A program made the position numbers and the translations under genes. Shown piece after piece: positions 6,318 through 13,107 of a DNA stretch of 13,107 bases. The notes beneath the pieces were generated by a model. The model ran no database searches and was not told the DNA's origin. It saw only the letters and a list, made by a program, of their open reading frames with translations. The stretch lies in assembly GCA_001800005.1 (NCBI GenBank), contig MGUL01000030.1:16229-29335 (forward strand). Reading direction: 5' to 3'. Numbering within the stretch: position 1 is the first letter of the stretch; each line of letters opens with the position of its first letter. The stretch is from Elusimicrobia bacterium RBG_16_66_12 (GTDB lineage Bacteria > Elusimicrobiota > Elusimicrobia > UBA1565 > UBA9628).

Positions 6318-6598
6318 GCGATGACCTTGCGCACCTTGAAGTAGGGTCCGTCGCGGTCGGGGGCGTTGGCCAACAGGGCCTCGCGGTCCTCGAAGGGCCG
6401 GGGGACGTCGTCGCGCATCACGTTGACCGCCCCCAGCACCGAGGTCGTGGGCGGGACCGACGCGGTGTCGAGCGTTCCCAGCTCCGCCATCGCGTCCAGG
6501 ATCTTCGTCAGCTGCCCGCCGTAGAGGCGGACCTCGCCCTCCGTCAGGCGCAGGCGCGCGAGCTTGGCGATCCGTCGGACGTCATCAGCGTCTATCAT
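6314..6598 (-). CDS. gatC: Asp-tRNA(Asn)/Glu-tRNA(Gln) amidotransferase subunit C
   Basis: GatC is the small subunit that wraps around GatA and stabilises the GatA-GatB contact. The 94-aa product is the usual length. It has the N-terminal helix pattern VRRIAKLARLRLTEGEVRLY, a central LTKILDAMAELGTLDT, the extended linker VPPTTSVLGAVNVMRDD and the C-terminal DGPYFKVRKVI that marks nearly all GatC proteins. The start overlaps the stop of pcrA, and its own stop overlaps the TPR start, both as ATGA. Confidence 0.95.
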   Translation of the reverse strand: MIDADDVRRIAKLARLRLTEGEVRLYGGQLTKILDAMAELGTLDTASVPPTTSVLGAVNVMRDDVPRPFEDREALLANAPDRDGPYFKVRKVIA

Positions 6599-8766
6599 GC
6601 CGGCTCCAGCGGCGCATAGCGGGTCAGGAGCTTGGCCACGCGCCCGTCGTCGAATCGCACGGTCACCTTCATCGTCTCGCCGGCCCCCGAGACCTCCACG
6701 ACGATGCCGCGGCCGAACTGGGGGTGCGCGACGCGCTGCCCGGACTTGAAGCCCTTCACCGAGGCGCGCAGGGTGGGCGCCGCGCCGGCCGAGCCCTGAG
6801 GCGAGGAAACTCCGCCTCCGCTCGCCGCCGAGCGGCCGAACAGTTTCGCTTCTAAGATGAAGCGCGACGGCAGGTTCGCATTGACCTGCCCGAAGAGGCG
6901 GCGCGTGGCACAGTAGGTCATGTAGAGGCGCTCGCGCGCGCGTGTGATGCCCACATAGCAGAGACGCCGCTCCTCCTCCAGGTCTTCGGGCGTGGCGTTG
7001 CCGCCGCCGATGGGGAAAAGGCCCTCTTCGAGTCCCGTCAGGAACACGACCGGGTACTCCAGGCCCTTGGCCAGGTGCACGGTCATCAGCGTGACGGCCG
7101 GGACGTTCTCGTCGTAAGCGTCGAGGTCGGAATGGAGCGTGATGTCCGCCAGGTACCGGCCCAGCTCGCTCGCGCGCCCCTCCATCTTCTCGCGCTCATC
7201 GTACTCCTTGATGGCGTTGACGAGCTCCTGGAGGTTGGCGATGCGCCCCACGGCCTCCGGGTCGGTGTCGACCTCGGACTCGATCCACTCCATGTAGCCG
7301 CCGGCGGCGAGGATCGTCTTCATCGCCTCACAGGCCGGCAGCGCCGCCGCCGACTCGCGCAGGCCGGCGAAGACCTTGGTCATCTCCTCGATGGCCGAGT
7401 GCGCCTTGGGCCCCAGGCCCGGAATCTGGCCGTGGGCCCAGAAGGCGTCCCAGAGGGTCAAACCGTGCTGGGCGGCGTAGCCCTCGACGAGGTCCAAGCT
7501 CTTGGCGCCCAGGCCCCGCGGCGGGCAATTGACGATGCGGGCGAGGGAGACCGAATCCGCAGGATTGACCACGACACGGGCGTAGGCCAGCGCGTCCCGG
7601 ATCTCCTTGCGCTCGTAGAAGCGCACCGCGCCGACGATCTTGTAGGGCATGCGCGCGCGGCGCATCGCCTCCTCGAAGGAGCGCGACTGCGCGTTGGTGC
7701 GGTAGAAAATGGCCGCGTCCTTAAGGGATCGGCCCGCATCGACCTCTTCCTGGATGCGCCGCACCGCCCAGGTCGCCTCGTCGCCCTCGTTGGGCAGTTC
7801 CTGGACCTTGACGGCGTCGCCGGGGGCGGCCTCGGTCCACAGCTTCTTCGACTTGCGGGTCTTGTTGTGATGGATCACCAGTGCGGCGGCGTCCAGGATC
7901 CGCCCCGTCGAGCGGTAGTTCTGCTCAAGGGTCACGACCTTCGTGTTCGGGAAGTCCTTCTCGAACTCCAGTATGTTCCGGATGTTGGCGCCGCGCCATG
8001 AGTAAATGGACTGATCATCATCTCCGACAACGCAGACATTTTTATGTTTGGCGGCCAGGGTCTTCGTCAAGATGTACTGGGAGTGGTTCGTGTCCTGGTA
8101 TTCGTCCACCAGGAGATGTGAGAAGAAACCCTGCCAATGCTCCCGCACCTCGGGATGGTCGCGCAGCAGCTGGCAGACCCTCATCAGCAGGTCCCCGAAG
8201 TCGAGCGCACCCGCCTGCTCGAGCTTCCGCTGGTAGACCTTGTAGATCTTCGCCGCGGTCTGCCGAGATTGGTCGATGGAGGTCAGCGCGTGAATCTCGT
8301 AGGAGCCCGCGTCGAGGAGATCGTCCTTGGCCCGCGAGATGAGGCTGACGTAGAGTCCGGCCTTGTTCTTCTGGTCCTCGAGGCCCAGTTCCTTCATCGC
8401 CTCGACGACCAGCTTCTTCTGGTCGGACTGGTCGTAGATGGTGAAGTGCTTCGGAAGGCCCAGCGCCTCGTGGTGCTGGCGCAGCAGGCGCGCGCCGAAG
8501 GAGTGGAAGGTGTAGACCCAGACCAGCGCGCCCTTGCCGGGGGCGAGCTCCTCGATGCGCTTGCGCATCTCGCCGGCGGCCTTGTTCGTGAAGGTGACCG
8601 CCAGGATCTTCTCGGGGGCGACGCCCGTCTCGATGAGGCGCGCGACGCGATAGGTGATGACGCGCGTCTTTCCCGTGCCCGCGCCGGCCAGCACCAGCAG
8701 GGGGCCGTCCAGATGAGTGGCCCCGGCTTTCTGTTCGGCGTTGAGTTTCTCGAGGTCGACGGACAT
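6595..8766 (-). CDS. pcrA: ATP-dependent DNA helicase PcrA/UvrD
   Basis: This is a superfamily 1A 3'-5' helicase for nucleotide excision repair, removal of RecA filaments and transcription-coupled repair. At 723 aa it has the standard PcrA length. Motifs in order: Q12 (LNAEQ), Walker A AGAGTGKT (27-34), TFTNKAA, Walker B DEYQD (221-225), GDDDQSIYSWRGA (248-260), LEQNYRS, the late motif TVHLAKGLEYPVVFL, and VGITRARERLY. The C-terminus (from about FKSGQRVAHPQFGRG to YAPLEP) is the Tudor-like domain that in PcrA/UvrD binds RNA polymerase. The start is ATG 8766, with a weak GGCGAG before it. An open upstream extension of 275 codons is only a shadow of the membrane-protein gene. It heads the gatC-TPR-gatA-Nudix operon. 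Confidence 0.96.
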   Translation of the reverse strand: MSVDLEKLNAEQKAGATHLDGPLLVLAGAGTGKTRVITYRVARLIETGVAPEKILAVTFTNKAAGEMRKRIEELAPGKGALVWVYTFHSFGARLLRQHHEALGLPKHFTIYDQSDQKKLVVEAMKELGLEDQKNKAGLYVSLISRAKDDLLDAGSYEIHALTSIDQSRQTAAKIYKVYQRKLEQAGALDFGDLLMRVCQLLRDHPEVREHWQGFFSHLLVDEYQDTNHSQYILTKTLAAKHKNVCVVGDDDQSIYSWRGANIRNILEFEKDFPNTKVVTLEQNYRSTGRILDAAALVIHHNKTRKSKKLWTEAAPGDAVKVQELPNEGDEATWAVRRIQEEVDAGRSLKDAAIFYRTNAQSRSFEEAMRRARMPYKIVGAVRFYERKEIRDALAYARVVVNPADSVSLARIVNCPPRGLGAKSLDLVEGYAAQHGLTLWDAFWAHGQIPGLGPKAHSAIEEMTKVFAGLRESAAALPACEAMKTILAAGGYMEWIESEVDTDPEAVGRIANLQELVNAIKEYDEREKMEGRASELGRYLADITLHSDLDAYDENVPAVTLMTVHLAKGLEYPVVFLTGLEEGLFPIGGGNATPEDLEEERRLCYVGITRARERLYMTYCATRRLFGQVNANLPSRFILEAKLFGRSAASGGGVSSPQGSAGAAPTLRASVKGFKSGQRVAHPQFGRGIVVEVSGAGETMKVTVRFDDGRVAKLLTRYAPLEPA

Positions 8767-8885
8767 GGGGATTCTCGCCGACGGAGCGGCGCATGGAGAT
8801 TCTACAAAATCAACGGCATGACGGGAGGCCGCCAGTTTATGATTTCCAGGACATGGGGACTCGCACCGGTGCGAGTTTTGGTCAG
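8767..8885 (-). promoter_or_regulatory. Leader region of the pcrA operon with a weak -10
   Basis: This 119-bp gap separates the membrane-protein gene from pcrA. On the minus strand TAGAAT (8804-8799) is a 5/6 -10 match, preceded directly by TG, with no recognisable -35 at the proper distance. It would give a leader of about 26 nt. No LexA box of the CTGT-N8-ACAG or GAAC-N4-GTTC kind is seen. A strong palindrome lies further upstream (listed separately). Promoter assignment is tentative. Confidence 0.35.
8859..8876. repeat. Perfect 18-bp palindrome between the membrane-protein gene and pcrA
   Basis: ACTCGCACCGGTGCGAGT reads identically on both strands. It begins 10 bp past the stop codon of the membrane-protein gene, where a terminator would be expected. 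However, the T run (TTTT, 8876-8879) follows it only on the plus strand. In the direction of transcription (minus) it is followed by CCCC. It may be a hairpin that ends or stabilises the upstream message, or an operator for the pcrA operon. Confidence 0.6.
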
Positions 8886-10454
8886 CTAGGGGAACAGCCA
8901 GGGCAAGGGCGGCCGCGCGGAGACCTTCGGGTCTCGGGCGAACTCCTTCACGAGACCGGCATAGGTCGGAGAGCTCCCGGCGAGCAGGACATAATCCGGA
9001 TCGCGATAGACGGGCTTCCAGCGGGGACCTTCTGCGGCCTTCGCCAGGGGGCTCGAGACCGGCAGCAGCAACAGGTCGGGAGCGTACTTGTCGAGGATCT
9101 TCTCCCAACCCGGAACGGCGGCCGAGGCGGCGCCGTAGTCGGCGACTTCCGCGGGCGTGTAGACGTGCTCGTAGCGCGGGTCCATGAAGACCTGGATGGA
9201 CGGGGAGAGATGCCAGACGAGATAGCCGCCGACGTTCACGTCGCTCCAAAGCCGGCCCTTGACCCCGCGCTCGCGCAGGAAGTCCGCGGCACCCTTGGGA
9301 TAGGTCACCCAGCCGGGCTCGCTCTCGCCGTAGACGAGACGGCCGAGCGGGACCTTCTGGCGGATCGGGACCTCGTAAAAGACCCAGGCGGCCAGGCCCG
9401 CCAGCAGCGTGATGAGGGAAAGGTTGAACAGGACGAGTACGCCCGGCCGGGGCGAGTCCGACCCGGTCGAGGTGCGAGAGCGCAGGCGCTCGAGCCCCCC
9501 CGCCAACGCGGGGACGGCGAGGATGGCCAGCAGGAGCAGGTGGCGGACCGACAGGATGCTCGCCGCCAGGCCCGCCCCCGCGAGGAGCCACGGCGTCGCG
9601 TCAACGCGCCGCTCCTTGTCGGCGGCGAAGACCCCACCCAACAAGACCCCGAACAACACGATCCCGTCCCGGTAGAGAGGAACCCCGCTGGTCCAGACGG
9701 GCTGCCACTCGACGACGGCACGGCCCAGGCCGGGCGTCGTCAGCGTCTCAGCGATGCGTGACCACAAGGCCAAGCCATAGGGATTGATCGCCGTCGAAGC
9801 CGTCGCGAGCATGAGATGGGCAAGGAGACGGGAGGGGCGCCGTCCACTGAGGACTTCGCCGACGGCGATGAGACCGAAGAAGGCGATGCCGGCGACGAAG
9901 CCACCGTGGAGCCAAGACCAAGGCAGAAGAATCCAGGGGGCGAGGTCCAACGACTTCCGATTACGCGTGAGGAGTAGGGCAATGAGGGATATAAAGAATA
10001 GTGTGAAGACGTGAGGACGGGCTGTGAAGCCGAGGGTGACGACGAACAAGGACGAGGTCAGGAAGACGAAGGCCCGGACGGCGAGGGACTGGGCGCGCGC
10101 GGCGGCCGCGCCGTAGAGACAGGCCATCGTCGCGGCCCCCAGCAGGCCCTTGGCGGCCATCAGCCCGGCGGAGCCCAGCGCCGCGAAGACCCTATAGGCG
10201 AGGAGCTGGAACAGCCACTCATGAGAGACCCACGGGCGCCCCTGCGCGACAAAGGAATAGAGGTCTGCGCGCGGGACGTCGCGGGTCTCCACGATCTGCC
10301 GGCCCGCGCGCAGATGCATCCAGAGGTCCGGGTCGGTCTTGTTCGTCAGCGTCAGCGCGCAGAGCGGCAGCGCGGCGAAGACGAGCAGGGCGTACAGCCC
10401 CTGCGCGAGGCGCTCGGAGGCGAAGCCGGTCAGCGCGCGACGGGGGTCTTGCAC
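8886..10454 (-). CDS. Polytopic membrane protein, glycosyltransferase-39-like, function unknown
   Basis: The product is 522 aa. A first membrane segment at about residues 18-37 is followed by an extracytoplasmic-type loop with DPDLWMHLRAGRQIVETRDVP and PWVSHEWLFQLL. Such D-x-D-x-W-x-H and HEWL patterns recur in uncharacterised bacterial membrane proteins that resemble PMT/GT39 lipid-linked sugar transferases. Further hydrophobic segments lie roughly at 83-140 (several), 147-163, 170-200, 208-230, 262-277, 287-320 and 338-360. The C-terminal 150 residues are soluble and include SDVNVGGYLVWHLSP and VFMDPRYEHVY. The GTG start at 10454 overlaps the 3' end of the phosphorylase gene by 25 bp and lacks a clear ribosome site, so the true start could be a little further in. 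Co-transcription with glgP might hint at glucan or glycan metabolism, but no activity is shown. Confidence 0.8.
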   Translation of the reverse strand: MQDPRRALTGFASERLAQGLYALLVFAALPLCALTLTNKTDPDLWMHLRAGRQIVETRDVPRADLYSFVAQGRPWVSHEWLFQLLAYRVFAALGSAGLMAAKGLLGAATMACLYGAAAARAQSLAVRAFVFLTSSLFVVTLGFTARPHVFTLFFISLIALLLTRNRKSLDLAPWILLPWSWLHGGFVAGIAFFGLIAVGEVLSGRRPSRLLAHLMLATASTAINPYGLALWSRIAETLTTPGLGRAVVEWQPVWTSGVPLYRDGIVLFGVLLGGVFAADKERRVDATPWLLAGAGLAASILSVRHLLLLAILAVPALAGGLERLRSRTSTGSDSPRPGVLVLFNLSLITLLAGLAAWVFYEVPIRQKVPLGRLVYGESEPGWVTYPKGAADFLRERGVKGRLWSDVNVGGYLVWHLSPSIQVFMDPRYEHVYTPAEVADYGAASAAVPGWEKILDKYAPDLLLLPVSSPLAKAAEGPRWKPVYRDPDYVLLAGSSPTYAGLVKEFARDPKVSARPPLPWLFP

Positions 10455-12568
10455 GCGTAGAGCGTGTTCACGTAGTCCTTGACCATGCGGTCGGCCGAGT
10501 AGCGGGAGGCCACCGAACGGATGGACTCCTTCATCAGCTTGACCCAGCCGCGAGGCACGCCGAACTCGTCGCGCTCATAGTAAAGCGGGACCAGCTTCTT
10601 CTCGAGGATAGAATAGATGTCCTCGGCGTCGGCGGCGTCCGCCTCGGGGCCCGCGCCGCGGCCGCCCGCCGAACCGATGGCCCAGCCGTTGCCGCCGTTG
10701 TAGCCCTCTTCCCACCAGCCGTCGAGGACCGAGAAGTTCGGCACGCCGTTGGCGCCGGCCTTCTCGCCCGAGGTGCCGCAGGCCTCCAGAGGGGCCAGCG
10801 GGTTGTTGAGCCATACGTCCACGCCCTGCACGAGGTAGCGCGCGACGTGCATGTCGTAGTCCTCGACGAAGGCGATCCTGCCGCCGAAGGCGGGGTCCTT
10901 GGCCAGGGCGTAGATCTGCTGGATCAGGGCCTTGCCGCCGTCGTCGGCGGGGTGGGCCTTGCCGGCGAACACGAGCTGGACCGGACGCCACGGGTCGAAG
11001 AGCATCTTCTTGAGGCGCTCGACGTCCTTCAGGATGAGCGTCGCGCGCTTGTAGCCGGCGAAGCGACGGGCGAAGCCGATCACGAGCGCGGATTGGTCGA
11101 GCAGCGCGCCTCCGGCCAAAGTCTGCGCGGCGTTGCTCTCCCCCTTCATCCAGCGCGCGCGCACGCGCGCGCGCATCAGCTGCAGCAAGGCGCTCTTGTT
11201 CTTGTTGTGCTGCAGCCAGAGCACTTCATCGGGGATGGCCGCGGCCTTGGACCACAGGGCCTGGTCGTCCTGGTTGTCGCGCCATTCCACGCCCAGGTAG
11301 CGGTCGTACATGGCGCCCAGCTCCTGTTGGACCCAGGTGGCCAGGTGCACGCCGTTGGTCACGTGGGTGATCGGAACCTCGTCGACGGGGCGGGACGGCC
11401 AGAGGCTCTTCCACATCTCGCGCGAGACCTGGCCGTGGCGGCGGCTGACCGCGTTGCGCCGGCCGGCCATCTTAAGAGCCAGGGAGGTCATGTTCCAGCC
11501 GACCTCGCCGGGGACGCGCGCGAAGTCCATGAAGGCCTCGCGCTCGACGCCCAGCTGGGGCCAATAAGAGGAGAAGTGCTCGGCGACCATTTCCTCGGCG
11601 AAGACGTCGTGGCCGGCGGCGACGGGAGTGTGGGTCGTGAAGACCGACATCTCGGCGACCTCGTCCAGGGCCGCGTCGAGCTTCCGGCCCGCAGAGACCT
11701 TCTCCCGGGCCAGCTCCAGGAACATGAACGAAGAATGCCCCTCATTGGCGTGGAAGACGGCCGGGTGCACGCCCAGGGCGCGGAGCACGCGCACGCCGCC
11801 GATGCCCAGGATGATCTCCTGGCGCAGGCGCATCGTGCGGTCTCCGCCGTAGAGGCGGCCCGAGATCTCCCGGTCGGGAGGAGAGTTGCCCTCGACGTTG
11901 GTATCCATCATGTACAGCGGCACGCGGCCGACCTGGACGCGCCACACCGCGACCTTCACGGTCCCGTGGCCGAGAGGGATGTCGAGGAGCATGCGCCCGC
12001 CCGAGGGCCCCAGCACGGGGCGCACGGGGGAATTGGCCCAATCGGCGGGCTCATAGACGTTCTGCTGCCAGCCGTCGGCCGAGATCTTCTGCTGGACGTA
12101 GCCCTGCGGGTACATGAAGCCCACGCCGACCAGGGGCACGCCCAGGTCCGAGGCGGATTTGCAGTGGTCGCCGGCGAGTATGCCCAGGCCGCCGGAGTAG
12201 ATGCGCAGGGAGTTGTGCACGCCGAACTCGGCGGAGAAGTAGCCGATGCTCTTGCCCTTCATCTCCGGATGGGCCTTGGCGAACCAGGTGTCCTGGGAGA
12301 TCAGGTACTTGTCGAAGGCGACGATCACCTTGTCGTAGCGGGACAAGAAGCCCTGATCGGCCAGCAGCGCCTCCAGGCGCTGCGGCGGGCAGCGGCGCAG
12401 GAGTTTGACGGGGTTGTGGTGGGTCTCGGCCCACAGGTTGCGGTCGATCTCCTTGAAAAGGGTGCGGGCCTCGGGGTGCCAACTCCACCAGAGGTTGTAA
12501 GACAGGTCCTTGAGACGAGCGATGCGCGCGGGCAGGTCCCAGTCGTGATAAGGGTCGGTCATGATCAT
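10430..12568 (-). CDS. glgP: Alpha-glucan (glycogen/maltodextrin) phosphorylase, GT35
   Basis: The enzyme phosphorolyses alpha-1,4-glucans to glucose 1-phosphate in the cytoplasm with a pyridoxal phosphate cofactor. The 712-aa product belongs to the shorter bacterial/archaeal branch: an N-terminal DUF3417-type region (LKDLSYNLWWSWHPEA, residues about 19-34) is followed by GYFSAEFGVHNSLRIYSGGLG. Then come HANEGHSSF, THTPVAAGHDVF, HVTNGVHLATW, FARRFAGYKRA and FAGKAHPAD. The cofactor-lysine block EACGTSGEKAGANG has the probable PLP lysine at K603 and is followed by LDGWWEEGYNG. The ATG at 12568 is in view; a second in-frame ATG lies two codons later. No Shine-Dalgarno is seen, but TAGAAT ends 6 nt before the ATG, suggesting a leaderless message. 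Confidence 0.95.
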   Translation of the reverse strand: MIMTDPYHDWDLPARIARLKDLSYNLWWSWHPEARTLFKEIDRNLWAETHHNPVKLLRRCPPQRLEALLADQGFLSRYDKVIVAFDKYLISQDTWFAKAHPEMKGKSIGYFSAEFGVHNSLRIYSGGLGILAGDHCKSASDLGVPLVGVGFMYPQGYVQQKISADGWQQNVYEPADWANSPVRPVLGPSGGRMLLDIPLGHGTVKVAVWRVQVGRVPLYMMDTNVEGNSPPDREISGRLYGGDRTMRLRQEIILGIGGVRVLRALGVHPAVFHANEGHSSFMFLELAREKVSAGRKLDAALDEVAEMSVFTTHTPVAAGHDVFAEEMVAEHFSSYWPQLGVEREAFMDFARVPGEVGWNMTSLALKMAGRRNAVSRRHGQVSREMWKSLWPSRPVDEVPITHVTNGVHLATWVQQELGAMYDRYLGVEWRDNQDDQALWSKAAAIPDEVLWLQHNKNKSALLQLMRARVRARWMKGESNAAQTLAGGALLDQSALVIGFARRFAGYKRATLILKDVERLKKMLFDPWRPVQLVFAGKAHPADDGGKALIQQIYALAKDPAFGGRIAFVEDYDMHVARYLVQGVDVWLNNPLAPLEACGTSGEKAGANGVPNFSVLDGWWEEGYNGGNGWAIGSAGGRGAGPEADAADAEDIYSILEKKLVPLYYERDEFGVPRGWVKLMKESIRSVASRYSADRMVKDYVNTLYACKTPVAR

Positions 12569-12574
12569 CGGGCC

Positions 12575-12580
12575 ATTCTA
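12575..12580 (-). promoter_or_regulatory. glgP: Probable -10 of glgP, leaderless spacing
   Basis: TAGAAT on the minus strand matches the -10 consensus at 5/6 positions and is followed by exactly 6 nt and the ATG. The transcription start would fall on the A of the start codon. The hexamer 17 bp upstream (TGGCTC) is not a -35 match, so the promoter is weak or needs an activator. Confidence 0.4.
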
Positions 12581-12607
12581 CATTTTTGAAGTGCGGCGAG
12601 CCAGGGC

Positions 12608-12636
12608 TTGACTCCGCCGGATGCGACGGCTACCCT
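12608..12636 (+). promoter_or_regulatory. Probable promoter of the plus-strand exported protein
   Basis: TTGACT (12608-12613) is a 5/6 -35. Exactly 17 bp on is TACCCT (12631-12636), a 3/6 match that fits TANNNT. Six bases later comes the GTG start codon. As with glgP, no ribosome-binding site is visible and a leaderless transcript is likely. The two genes are divergent across a 74-bp gap, so the promoters lie close together. Confidence 0.45.
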
Positions 12637-12642
12637 CTTGAT

Positions 12643-13107
12643 GTGAGAATCCTGCTCCTGGCCCTGGCCCTCGCCGCGCCCGCCGCGGCCGAACCGCCCG
12701 GCCGCGCGACCCTGCGCGCCCGCGCCGACCTGGATGCCCTTCCGGCGGAGGCGCGCGCCGAACTGCGCAAGATGTACGTTCGCTACGCGGATGCCGTCTC
12801 CCGGCGCCTGGATCAGGGCTGGAAGGGTCGGGTGCTCACCGAGGCGGTCATCGAGGACATCGACGAACCCTCCCAGCCCGCGCGTCTCTTAGAGGAAGCG
12901 GTCGCCAAACGCCGCGAGGAAATCGCGGCTCTCGAGGAATCACTGGGCAAAACCGGGCCCGAACTCCCGGACCACGCCAAGACCCGCCGCCGCATCGAGG
13001 CCAAGAAAGCCGAGCTGGAGGCCGCGCTCCGGAAGTCCTCCCGCGAAAAAGGCGTCTGCCGCGACTGGTCGGACGCGGTCTGGTCGGAACTGAACGCGAT
13101 GGACCTG
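12643..13107 (+). CDS. Exported protein with charged helical region (partial, runs off right edge)
   Basis: From the GTG at 12643 the frame is open for 155 codons to the window edge. The N-terminus is a signal peptide, (M)RILLLALALAAPAAA followed by EPPGRA, with cleavage likely after A-x-A near residue 15-16. Residues about 85-130 are rich in Glu, Lys, Arg and Ala and probably form a coiled coil (from LLEEAVAKRREEIAALEE to KKAELEAALRKS). After it comes KGVCRDWSDAVWSELNAM, whose Cys-Arg-Asp-Trp looks like the start of a second domain; I do not recognise the family with confidence. The GTG is chosen because it is the first in-frame start next to the signal peptide. Function unknown. Confidence 0.75.
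   Translation, partial: MRILLLALALAAPAAAEPPGRATLRARADLDALPAEARAELRKMYVRYADAVSRRLDQGWKGRVLTEAVIEDIDEPSQPARLLEEAVAKRREEIAALEESLGKTGPELPDHAKTRRRIEAKKAELEAALRKSSREKGVCRDWSDAVWSELNAMDL

Noticed and set aside
5280..6344. Plus-strand open frame opposite the TPR gene
   Set aside because: Composition is antisense-like, without motifs, while the minus strand shows clear TPR repeats and operon overlaps.
8767..9591. 275-codon N-terminal extension of the PcrA frame
   Set aside because: It is an Arg/Gly/Pro-rich shadow of the membrane-protein gene in another frame; the helicase fold begins exactly at the ATG at 8766.
10847..12589. Long plus-strand open frame (580 codons) opposite glgP
   Set aside because: It is the antisense of a clear GT35 gene. 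Its His/Asp/Leu/Gly-rich composition is typical of complementary frames in GC-rich DNA, with no domain motif.

Overview
The window is dense, GC-rich bacterial DNA, apart from one A+T-richer insert. Nearly every gene lies on the minus strand, often in 4-bp ATGA overlaps. A full set of GatC, GatA and GatB genes points to a bacterium that makes Gln-tRNA (and perhaps Asn-tRNA) by transamidation. The phylum cannot be fixed from the sequence. Gene content and composition would suit an environmental lineage such as Elusimicrobiota, but that is a guess.

Layout, read along the minus strand from right to left: a glycogen/alpha-glucan phosphorylase (10430-12568) overlaps a polytopic membrane protein (8886-10454). 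A 119-bp gap with a perfect 18-bp palindrome follows. Then comes a tightly coupled operon: PcrA/UvrD helicase, gatC, an exported TPR protein, gatA, a short 3' gene remnant and a Nudix hydrolase, with ATGA overlaps at most junctions. After about 370 bp of non-coding, palindrome-rich DNA come two type II toxin-antitoxin modules (YefM/YoeB-like, then Phd/RelE-like). After another 134-bp gap come gatB and the first codons of an exported protein that runs off the left edge. One gene is on the plus strand: an exported, partly coiled-coil protein that runs off the right edge (12643-13107) and is divergent from the phosphorylase.

The most interesting stretch is about 1.6-3.15 kb. Both TA promoters carry an operator of the same geometry: 8-bp inverted half-sites, 8-bp spacer, with the downstream half-site over the -10. 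To the right of the modules is a roughly 130-bp imperfect palindrome whose arms and spacings resemble an integron attC recombination site read on the minus strand. The right half of a similar site recurs just after the last toxin gene. A cassette-like (CALIN-type) TA insertion that parts gatB from gatC/gatA is therefore a plausible but unproven reading; no integrase is in view.

A second pattern is that three transcription-unit heads (the Phd-like antitoxin, the phosphorylase and the plus-strand exported protein) have a TANNNT hexamer exactly 6 nt before the start codon, as expected of leaderless transcripts. No tRNA, rRNA, CRISPR array or transposase was seen.
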